Assembly (NCBI RefSeq): GCF_002940005.1
Contig: NZ_MDEF01000009.1
Length of the DNA: 64,000 nt
Reading direction: 5' to 3' (one strand)
Origin: Xanthomonas hortorum
GTDB taxonomy: Bacteria; Pseudomonadota; Gammaproteobacteria; Xanthomonadales; Xanthomonadaceae
This document shows positions 16,565 through 24,128 of the stretch, piece by piece (position 1 is the first letter of the stretch; every line of letters starts with the position of its first letter). Made by a program: the position numbers and the translations under genes. The notes beneath the pieces were generated by a model. That model saw nothing but the letters and a program-made list of their open reading frames with translations, ran no database searches and was not told the DNA's origin.

Positions 16565-17266
16565 ATGCGCCTGCTGCTAGTCGAAGACAACGCCGACCTC
16601 GCCGATGCCATCGTGCGGCGCATGCGCCGTAGCGGGCATGCGGTGGACTGGCAGGCCGACGGCCTGGCGGCGGCGAGTGTGTTGCGCTACCAGAGTTTCG
16701 ATCTGGTGGTGCTGGATATCGGCTTGCCCAAGCTGGATGGCTTGCGGGTGCTGGCCGGCATGCGCGAGCGTGGCGATACCACACCGGTGCTGATGCTCAC
16801 CGCGCGCGATGGCATCGAAGACCGCGTGCAGGCGCTGGATGTCGGCGCGGACGATTACCTGGGCAAGCCGTTCGATTTCCGCGAGTTCGAAGCGCGCTGT
16901 CGCGTGCTGCTGCGGCGCAATCGCGGCCAGGCCAGCGAGGTGGTGCAAATTGGCGGTTTCGTGTTCGACAACGCCGCGCACACGCTACTGCTGGACGGCG
17001 TGCCGATCGAGTTACCGAATCGCGAATACCGCTTGTTCGAAATCCTGATCGGGCGGCTCGGGCAGGTGGTGGGCAAGGACGAGATCGGCAACGGTTTGTT
17101 CGGTTTCGACGACGATGCCGGGCCCAATGCGATCGAGCTGTATGTCGGCCGCCTGCGTCGCAAGTTGGCGGGGGCGCCGTTGCGCATCGTCACCGTGCGC
17201 GGTGCCGGCTACAAACTCGAAGAAGCCGACCCGCATGCGCCGGTGGAGCCGGGCGTCGATGGCTGA
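16565..17266 (+). CDS. OmpR-family response regulator (TctD/CitB-like)
   Basis: 233 residues: receiver domain with D8, phosphoacceptor D51 (VVLDIGLPKLDG), T79 and K101, followed by an OmpR/PhoB winged-helix domain (LPNREYRLFEIL to VRGAGYKLEE). It probably activates the divergent porin and CitMHS carrier genes in response to tricarboxylates. The ATG at 16565 is the start that gives the exact receiver N-terminus MRLLLVEDN. It overlaps the kinase gene by 8 bp. The inverted repeat immediately upstream may affect its expression. Confidence 0.92.
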   Translation: MRLLLVEDNADLADAIVRRMRRSGHAVDWQADGLAAASVLRYQSFDLVVLDIGLPKLDGLRVLAGMRERGDTTPVLMLTARDGIEDRVQALDVGADDYLGKPFDFREFEARCRVLLRRNRGQASEVVQIGGFVFDNAAHTLLLDGVPIELPNREYRLFEILIGRLGQVVGKDEIGNGLFGFDDDAGPNAIELYVGRLRRKLAGAPLRIVTVRGAGYKLEEADPHAPVEPGVDG

Positions 17267-18644
17267 GCCGCTGACGGTGGCGCCGTCGATCCGGCGCACT
17301 TTGCTGCTGTATCTGGGCAGCCTGTCGCTGCTCGGCGCGGTGGTGCTGTTCTTTGCCGCGCGCGATTATGGCGAGCGTGCGGCCAATCGCTCCTACGACC
17401 ATCTGCTGGTGTCTTCGGCGCTGTCCATCATCGACAGCGTGGCACTGGTCGGCGGCGATTGGCAGGTGGATCTGCCGTATGCCTCGCTGGATCTGCTCGG
17501 CATGGCGCCGGAAGACCGCGTGTTCTATCGCGTATTCGATGCGCAAGGCCGCACCATCACCGGCGAAGAGAATTTGCCGCTGCCGCCACGGCCGCCCAGC
17601 GACGAGCGCCCATCGTTGTTCGATGCCGACTACAGCGGCGAGCCGGTGCGCTTTGCGGTAGTGATGCATCGGGTGGCATCGGCCTCCGGACAGGGCGAGG
17701 TGCGCGTGCAGGTGGGCCAGACCCGGCGCGCGCGCGATACGGTGGCACGCGATGTGGTGCTCAATGCGCTGGTGGCGATCGGGGTGTTGTCGCTGCTCGC
17801 CCTGGGCCTGGTGTGGCTGGGCGTGTATCGCGCCCTGCGCCCGTTGCAGCGCATCGAGCGCGATCTGTCGCGGCGCGAGCCCTCCGATCTGAAACCGTTG
17901 AGCGTGCCGGCGCCGCAGGAAATGCAGTTGATGGTGACCGCGCTCAATCGCTTCATGGCGCGGTTGTCGTCCAGCAACGAAACCTTGCGCGCGTTCATGG
18001 CCGAAGCCGCGCACCAGATGCGCACGCCCTTGGCTGCCTTGCGCGCGCAGGCGCAGCTGGCGATGGACGACGACGACCCGCGCGAGATGCAACGCAGCCT
18101 GGTGGCGATCGAGCGCAATGCCAGCCATATGAGCCGGCTGCTCAATCAATTGCTCAGCGATGCCAGCGTGATCCATCGCGCCAATCTGCAGCGCTTTGCC
18201 ACCGTGGATCTGGCCGAGGTCCTGCATCAGGCCTTGCACGAAGCGCTGCCGCGTAGCGACAGTGCGCCGCGCGTGCACCTGGCGATCGACCCGCAACCTG
18301 CGCTGTTGCATGGCGATGCCTTGCTGTTGCGCGAGGCGCTCAAGAACCTGATCGACAACGCCTGCAAGTACGGTGGCGGCGCGCCATTGCAGGTGGCGCT
18401 TACCAGCGATGGCAGCCACCACGTCACCACCATCGCCGATCACGGCCCCGGCATTCCAGCAGCCGAAGCCGAGCGCGTGTTCGAACGTTTCGCGCGCGGG
18501 CCGGATGCGCCGGCCGGCGGCGCGGGGCTGGGGCTGGCGATCGTCAAACGCGTGGTCGAGGCGCATGGCGGGCGCATCGATCTGGCCAACCGCGTCGGCG
18601 GCGGGCTGATCGCCTCGTTGCATTTTCCTGGAGGGACACGCTGA
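17259..18644 (+). CDS. Sensor histidine kinase (TctE-like)
   Basis: 461-residue inner-membrane kinase. Membrane segments lie at about 13-33 and 167-189 with a periplasmic domain between. A HAMP-like linker follows, then the dimerisation box AHQMRTPLAALRAQ with H252, an N-box LKNLIDNACKYG and glycine boxes DHGPGIP and GAGLGLA. It is the partner of the overlapping response regulator. TctE-type kinases respond to tricarboxylates together with a binding protein, which fits the gene that follows with a 1-base overlap. Confidence 0.92.
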   Translation: MAEPLTVAPSIRRTLLLYLGSLSLLGAVVLFFAARDYGERAANRSYDHLLVSSALSIIDSVALVGGDWQVDLPYASLDLLGMAPEDRVFYRVFDAQGRTITGEENLPLPPRPPSDERPSLFDADYSGEPVRFAVVMHRVASASGQGEVRVQVGQTRRARDTVARDVVLNALVAIGVLSLLALGLVWLGVYRALRPLQRIERDLSRREPSDLKPLSVPAPQEMQLMVTALNRFMARLSSSNETLRAFMAEAAHQMRTPLAALRAQAQLAMDDDDPREMQRSLVAIERNASHMSRLLNQLLSDASVIHRANLQRFATVDLAEVLHQALHEALPRSDSAPRVHLAIDPQPALLHGDALLLREALKNLIDNACKYGGGAPLQVALTSDGSHHVTTIADHGPGIPAAEAERVFERFARGPDAPAGGAGLGLAIVKRVVEAHGGRIDLANRVGGGLIASLHFPGGTR

Positions 18645-19693
18645 TGCGCGTGCTGTTGCTGATGGTGGTGTTGCTGGCACATGGCATCGCCTGCGCCGCG
18701 CCCGGCGATGTACGGCGGTTTCCCGCGCAGGGCCCGATGCAGGCGCAATTGCGCGTGCAGGGCTCCACCGATCTGGAAGTGTTCGGCGCGGTCATCCAGG
18801 ACTACCAGCGCCTGCATCCGGGCACCGAGGTGATCTACGAAGACGTGATCGCCTGGGACATCTATGCGCGCTATCTGCATCCAGGCAAGGCCACGCCTGC
18901 TGCGGACATGCTGATCAGCGCCAGCATGGATCTGCAGACCAAGCTGGTGAACGACGGTCACGCGCTCGCGCACCGCTCCGCACAGACCGAAGCGCTGCCG
19001 GCGTGGGCGCAGTGGCGGCACGAGGTGTTCGGCATCAGCTACGAGCCGGTGGCCATCGTCTACAACACCCGCAAGCTGGCGGCCGCACGCGTGCCGCGCA
19101 CGCGCAGACAGTTGTTGGCCCTGTTGCGCGCGCCCGATGCGCCGCTGCGCGGCCGGGTGGGCACCTACGATGTGGAGCGCAGCGGCGTGGGCTATCTGTT
19201 CGCCACCCAGGACGGGCAGGTCGGCAGTATCGCCGGCGCGCTGCTGGCCGCGTTGGGCGCGAACCAGGTCAGGCTGGAAGAACGCACCGGCACCTTGCTC
19301 GACCGCGTCAGCCGCGGCGAGCTCCTGCTGGCCTACAACGTGCTGGGCTCCTACGCGCAGACGCGCATCGATGCCGGCGCGCCGCTGGGCATCGTGCAGC
19401 CGCAGGACTACACGCTGGTGGCGCTGCGCACCGCGGTGATCCCCAAGACCGCGCCGCATGCGCCCGAGGCGCGCAGATTCCTCGACTATCTGCTCTCGCC
19501 ACGCGGCCAGCAGGTGCTCTCGCGCGAGGCGCGATTGATGCCGATCCTGCCGGCCGCCGGTGGCCGTGGCGGCTCGGCGCAACCGCCATTCCGCCCGATC
19601 CCGCTGGGCCCTGGCCTGCTGGTGTATCTGGACAAACTCAAACGCCGTCAGTTCCTGGACGCCTGGCGGGCCAGCACGCAGCCGCCGCGCTAG
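18644..19693 (+). CDS. Periplasmic solute-binding protein linked to the two-component system
   Basis: 349 residues with a signal peptide ending near residue 18 (GIACAAP). The fold pattern is that of extracellular solute-binding protein family 1 / AfuA-type iron-binding proteins (LRVQGSTDLEVFGAVIQDYQ, then YEPVAIVYNTRKLAA). The ATG overlaps the kinase stop in a TGATG, so translation is coupled. No ABC permease or ATPase gene is nearby. The likely role is a third, ligand-presenting component of the sensor rather than a transporter subunit. The ligand is not known from sequence. Confidence 0.85.
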   Translation: MRVLLLMVVLLAHGIACAAPGDVRRFPAQGPMQAQLRVQGSTDLEVFGAVIQDYQRLHPGTEVIYEDVIAWDIYARYLHPGKATPAADMLISASMDLQTKLVNDGHALAHRSAQTEALPAWAQWRHEVFGISYEPVAIVYNTRKLAAARVPRTRRQLLALLRAPDAPLRGRVGTYDVERSGVGYLFATQDGQVGSIAGALLAALGANQVRLEERTGTLLDRVSRGELLLAYNVLGSYAQTRIDAGAPLGIVQPQDYTLVALRTAVIPKTAPHAPEARRFLDYLLSPRGQQVLSREARLMPILPAAGGRGGSAQPPFRPIPLGPGLLVYLDKLKRRQFLDAWRASTQPPR

Positions 19694-19885
19694 CGCGAGC
19701 AATCACGAGCGGCGATAGGCGCTGCGCGTCCGCGCTGCGTGACCGCCAGGGGTGCATGTGCGGGAGCTGGAATCGGCGGTCGCCACGCATGCCCCGCCGG
19801 CGGCGCGCCGCCCTGACACGCGCGCCGCCGTGGTGGTGGACGCTCGGGGACGGAAACAGACACGTCCATGTGCCAGACTTGGCGC

Positions 19886-20524
19886 ATGGCCGATCTCACC
19901 ATCCTCGTCGCCGACGACCACCCGCTGTTCCGCGCCGCCGTGATCCACGTGCTGCAGCAGACCCTGCCGCAGGCCGATGTGGTGGAAGCCTCCAGCGCCG
20001 CCACGCTGAGCGCTATGCTGCGCTCGCATCCGCAGGCCGAGCTGGTGCTGTTGGACCTGGCGATGCCGGGCGCACGCGGCTTCTCGGCGCTGTTGCACGT
20101 GCGTGGCGAGCACCCGGACATCCCGGTGGTGGTGATCTCCTCCAACGATCACCCGCGCGTGATCCGGCGCGCGCAGCAATTCGGCGCGGCCGGTTTCATT
20201 CCCAAATCCACCCCAGCCGAATCGATCGGCACCGCGGTGGCCAGCGTGCTGGAGGGCGGCACCTGGTTCCCGCCGATGACCGCCGAGCGCTCGGAGGCCG
20301 ACGCGCAACTGGCCTCCAAACTCGCCCAGCTCACCCCGCAACAGTTCCGCGTCTTGCTGAGCCTGGCCGACGGCCTGCTCAACAAGCAGATCGCGCACGA
20401 GCTGGGTCTGGCCGAGAACACCGTCAAGGTGCACGTCACCGCAATCCTGAAAAAGCTGGATTGCTACAGCCGCACGCAGGCGGCGGTACTGGTCAAGGCA
20501 TTGGAGCCGGAAGGCGAGGGCTGA
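19886..20524 (+). CDS. NarL/LuxR-type response regulator
   Basis: 212 residues: receiver domain with D10/D11, phosphoacceptor D57 (VLLDLAMPG), and a PKS motif, followed by a GerE-type HTH (LTPQQFRVLLSLADGLLNKQIA). A short in-frame extension reaches 19868, but the ATG at 19886 gives the normal receiver start. No kinase lies beside it. The closest candidate is the DctB-like hybrid kinase at 24129-26774, four genes away, which lies beside dctA. Pairing with it is an inference from family associations. Confidence 0.88.
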   Translation: MADLTILVADDHPLFRAAVIHVLQQTLPQADVVEASSAATLSAMLRSHPQAELVLLDLAMPGARGFSALLHVRGEHPDIPVVVISSNDHPRVIRRAQQFGAAGFIPKSTPAESIGTAVASVLEGGTWFPPMTAERSEADAQLASKLAQLTPQQFRVLLSLADGLLNKQIAHELGLAENTVKVHVTAILKKLDCYSRTQAAVLVKALEPEGEG

Positions 20525-20638
20525 GCAGATCGCTTCAGTCACGCCTTTGGAGCGGCCACGTATTCACCGCGTTCGCAATAGCACGCTTGCGCAGACCTGC
20601 CGCGCGAAAGCATGCACCCAGATGATCGACCTACGCGA

Positions 20639-22759
20639 TTAAAAATCCAGCGAATACCCCAGCGTAAACGTGCGGCCACGGCCGGCGAAGTAGCGCAGCG
20701 GTTCGACCAAGGCCGATTGCGAGTAGTAGGTGATGTACTGCTTGTCGAACAGATTGGACACACCCATGCGCACTGCACCGCGCGGCAACGCGTAGTTGAA
20801 GGTCGCATCCACCAGCGTGTAGCCGCTGAAGCGCTTGTCGGCCTCGTCGAAGGATTGGCTGAAGACATGCTGGGCCTGCACGAACGAGGAGAACTTCGGC
20901 GTCCATTGCGCCGACCACGAGGCGATCACGCGATTGGGCGCCACGTTGAGGCCATCCAGGCGTGCATCCAGCTGCCCATCGTTGTCGCTGTCGTAGCGGC
21001 CACGCGTGTACGCGTACGACAGGCGCAGGCGATGCGCCGCATCCAGGCGATACCCCAGGCTGGCGTCCACACCCTGCACGCGGGTTTTCTCGCGGCTCAT
21101 CATGAAGGCGCCATTGATCGGTACCACGCGCGTGCCCAGATCCGAGTTGGACTGGAAGTAGCTCAGGTCCGCATCGAAGGCGCCGCGCGTGATGCGGGTG
21201 CCGGCTTCCACGCTCTTGGTCAGGATCGGTTCCAGCGTGCTCAGGTTGGCCACGCGCGTGCCCGGCGTATTGATCGCGCGCAGCACGCGGCCCACGTCCG
21301 GCATGCCGAAACCTTCGGAATAGCTGGTGAAAAAGCTCACGCCTTCGAGCGGCGTGTAGACCAGGCCGGCGTTGTAGAGGGTCTGGTTGAAGTCGAGCGT
21401 GCCGCCTTCGACATCGACCCGGTTGTAGCGCCACAGGGTCTGGTAGCTGTCGATCTTCAACTCGGCTTCTTCGCGGCGCACGCCGGCGTGCAGGGTCAGT
21501 TCGGGCAGCAGCTTGTATTCGCCCTGCACGAATAGCGACAGATTGCGGTAGTCCGACTCGGGCACATAGGTGCGCCCGCTGCCGTAGAGATCCTGCTTGC
21601 CGGTGTCGGCCAGCAGGTCGACGCCGCCGGTGAGCCTGAGCCGGCCATCGAGCAGATCATCCTTGGTCAGGCTGATCTTGCTGCCCCACTTGGAGGCGAC
21701 CGACCGCGATTGGTCGTACAGCGTGCCGACTGGCGCGATGCGCGGATCCTGAAACGTGGAGGAGTTGTCGGCACCGAACAACCCTTCGAATTCCTGGTTG
21801 AACACCATTGCGCTCAACTGCATGCCGGCCAGGTCGTCATGGGTGTACGACAGGCTGGAGGTCACCACATCGTTCCACGGCGCGGTGCCTTGCGGGGTGC
21901 CGCGTACCGAGGTGGTGGGCAGGCCTTGCGCACGGTTGCCGGCGATACCGATGTAGTCGTTGTCGTTCTTGATGCGGTAGCGGTTGACGCTGACGCTCAG
22001 GCGCTGCGCATCGGTGAGCGCGTAGCCGAGCTTGGCCAGCACGTCGTAGCTCTTGGAGGTCATCAGGTCGCCCTGGGTGTTGTCGGCGCCGATCGGCCGG
22101 CCTTGCCCGTCCACATACAGGCCTTGATCGCTGTAGCTGGCCGAGAACAGGTAATCGAGCTTGTCCGTGCGGCCGTCCACGCGGTAGCGGGTCTCGACGC
22201 TAGTGGTTTCTGCACGCGTTTCCGAGGTGGGAGCGGTGGCCTGCACATCGACGTGCTGGTTGAGCTCACCGTCCTGCGGACGCCGGGTGATGATGTTGAT
22301 GGTGCCGCCGGTGGCGCCCAGGCCGTTGATCGCGTTGGCGCCCTGGATCACTTCGATCCGCTCGACCATTGCATAGTCGATGGTGTGCGCTTCGCGACCG
22401 GTGGGGCGGATCGGATTGGACTGCGGCACGCCGTCGATCAGGATCAACGGCGTGCGCCCGCGCAGCGTTTCGCCACTGCCGTTCATCTTGCCGCGGCTGG
22501 GCGTGTACGACGGAATCAGGTTGGCGAGCACGTCGGAGGAGTTGCTGGAGATCGTCAGCTGTTGCTGGATCTGCGCCTTGTCGATGATCAGCACCGTCTG
22601 CGGCGACTCGGCCACGGTCATGTTGGAGCGCGAGGCGGCAACCACCACCGTGTCCAGCGTATCGGTGACATCCGATTGTGCGGACGCGGTGGCAGAGGCG
22701 AGCAGGCAGAGCGAGGCAAGCAGCGGCATACCGGCCGATGCGGAGACGGGAGATTTCAT
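20639..22759 (-). CDS. TonB-dependent outer-membrane siderophore-type receptor
   Basis: 706 residues with a signal peptide ending near ASATASAQ, a TonB box region (DTLDTVVVAAS), a plug domain containing LILIDGVPQSNP and IEVIQGANAINGLGATGG, and a beta-barrel ending in LGYSLDF. The pattern resembles ferric-siderophore receptors. A Fur-like site upstream (22835-22854) supports iron regulation. The start at 22759 has GGAG upstream. No siderophore synthesis or inner-membrane transport genes are adjacent, so the ligand is unknown. Confidence 0.87.
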   Translation of the reverse strand: MKSPVSASAGMPLLASLCLLASATASAQSDVTDTLDTVVVAASRSNMTVAESPQTVLIIDKAQIQQQLTISSNSSDVLANLIPSYTPSRGKMNGSGETLRGRTPLILIDGVPQSNPIRPTGREAHTIDYAMVERIEVIQGANAINGLGATGGTINIITRRPQDGELNQHVDVQATAPTSETRAETTSVETRYRVDGRTDKLDYLFSASYSDQGLYVDGQGRPIGADNTQGDLMTSKSYDVLAKLGYALTDAQRLSVSVNRYRIKNDNDYIGIAGNRAQGLPTTSVRGTPQGTAPWNDVVTSSLSYTHDDLAGMQLSAMVFNQEFEGLFGADNSSTFQDPRIAPVGTLYDQSRSVASKWGSKISLTKDDLLDGRLRLTGGVDLLADTGKQDLYGSGRTYVPESDYRNLSLFVQGEYKLLPELTLHAGVRREEAELKIDSYQTLWRYNRVDVEGGTLDFNQTLYNAGLVYTPLEGVSFFTSYSEGFGMPDVGRVLRAINTPGTRVANLSTLEPILTKSVEAGTRITRGAFDADLSYFQSNSDLGTRVVPINGAFMMSREKTRVQGVDASLGYRLDAAHRLRLSYAYTRGRYDSDNDGQLDARLDGLNVAPNRVIASWSAQWTPKFSSFVQAQHVFSQSFDEADKRFSGYTLVDATFNYALPRGAVRMGVSNLFDKQYITYYSQSALVEPLRYFAGRGRTFTLGYSLDF

Positions 22760-22834
22760 CAGGCAAGGAACTCCAAAACGCGGCGGCAGCAGGCACAAGG
22801 CATGCGCGACAACGCGAAAGCGGCCATCAAATGG

Positions 22835-22854
22835 GAATCATTATCGATATTCTA
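22835..22854 (-). promoter_or_regulatory. Fur-box-like sequence
   Basis: On the minus strand the site contains GATAATGATT preceded by AATATC, an A/T-rich run in GC-rich surroundings that resembles three GATAAT hexamers. It lies about 75 bp upstream of the TonB receptor start. Confidence 0.55.
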
Positions 22855-22859
22855 GCAGG

Positions 22860-23182
22860 GCCAAGCGCATTGGCGTTCGAGGCCGGCTGCAACAGTTGCG
22901 CCGCTGGCGTGCCAGTCAATGGACTGGCTGGACGGCGCGTGCGAATCGGAGTGCGGATGCTGCGTGGGCTACGTGCGACGCATGCCGCGATGCGAAGATG
23001 CCGAGCGTTGGCTGGCTTGCAACGCCTTCGGCGACAGCATGGCGTTGATCGACACTTCGTTGAACATATGCTTGGCCCCGCGTCGCGACAATCGCGCAAC
23101 GCGGGCCGACCAACTGCGCGCTATCCATGCAGGGTGGTCCGCCACCGCAGAGGGGCCAACAAAAAATGGCAGTGGTGCGTGG
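22860..23182. other. Intergenic, nothing recognised
   Basis: No coding frame has convincing family features and I see no clear repeat or RNA structure. The convergent end of the DUF1460 gene lies at its right boundary. Confidence 0.5.
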
Positions 23183-24010
23183 TTACTTGTTGGCCCGATA
23201 GACAATGATGCCCGGGGTCCCCGCGACATACTCCATGAACGGAGAGTCCACGACTTTCATGTTTTCCTTGCGGGATGAGGCGTTGCGTAGCACCGGGCCC
23301 TTGTCGGTCATGATGAAAAACCCGACGTGGGTGACGTCCAGCCCAGCCAGAGGCGTGTAGATGCCGATGTAGTCGCCGGTGCGAAGCCGGCTGACAACCG
23401 TGCTGTCGACGCGTTCGGTGGGAATGTAAGTGATGGTCCGGTCAACCACCGGCAGTCCTGGAAGATAATTGCTGCCATCGGCTTTTCGGTTGAGCGTTTT
23501 GGTGACGCTGACGGCATTGGGGCTGACCACTGCGGTGATATCGGTGGCGAGTTCGTACGGTCTGTTGGCCCAATCGGTGAAGAAATGCTTGCGATGGGTA
23601 AAGCTGACAACGCCCTCGACGTAGCGGGTAAGTACCAGGTGATTGACGAAATCCTGCTGTGAGTAGGACTTTCGCGCCGCCTCGACGTAATCCAGATAAG
23701 TGAAGCAGTCCAATCCGGTGAAGTCGATGATCAGTTTCTCTGGCGTGGTGGCCGAGCCCTGCAAGACATGGTCGCGGTAGGGCGTGCCTAGAAATTCTGC
23801 CGAGATCGCGTCGATCAGGTGGCCCGGGCTTAAGCCCCTATGGTTTGAGGCCTGATCCAGCACGGCATTCAATTTATTGACCGTGTAGGGATCCATGGTC
23901 GCGCGCGATGGCGGCGTGACGCCGGAGGACGTTTCCGCCTGCGCTGGAAATCCCCCTGCGCAGCTCGCAAAGAGCAGTGACATCAGCAGCGGTAGCGTTG
24001 TCTTGAACAT
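23183..24010 (-). CDS. DUF1460 protein (NlpC/P60-like amidase fold), exported
   Basis: 275 residues. DUF1460 proteins have an N-acetylmuramoyl-L-alanine amidase-like papain fold. The probable catalytic cysteine is C102 in TGLDCFTYLDYVEAA and the histidine is H228 in DVTHVGFF. The N-terminus is a signal sequence with a weak lipobox (FASC at 14-17), so it may be a lipoprotein; cleavage at AQA-E is the alternative. The ATG at 24010 begins the signal. It probably acts on peptidoglycan in the periplasm. The codon and base use looks less GC-rich than the neighbours. It is not obviously linked to the genes on either side. Confidence 0.82.
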   Translation of the reverse strand: MFKTTLPLLMSLLFASCAGGFPAQAETSSGVTPPSRATMDPYTVNKLNAVLDQASNHRGLSPGHLIDAISAEFLGTPYRDHVLQGSATTPEKLIIDFTGLDCFTYLDYVEAARKSYSQQDFVNHLVLTRYVEGVVSFTHRKHFFTDWANRPYELATDITAVVSPNAVSVTKTLNRKADGSNYLPGLPVVDRTITYIPTERVDSTVVSRLRTGDYIGIYTPLAGLDVTHVGFFIMTDKGPVLRNASSRKENMKVVDSPFMEYVAGTPGIIVYRANK

Positions 24011-24128
24011 CGCAGTTCCAGCTTTCGGGGGCAGGCTGCAATGGTCGAGCAGATTATGAGTTGCTGCACCAGCGATCACGAATCCGAGCTGCACGATCCG
24101 AACGTGGCATGTGTGGCTACGTGCAGCA

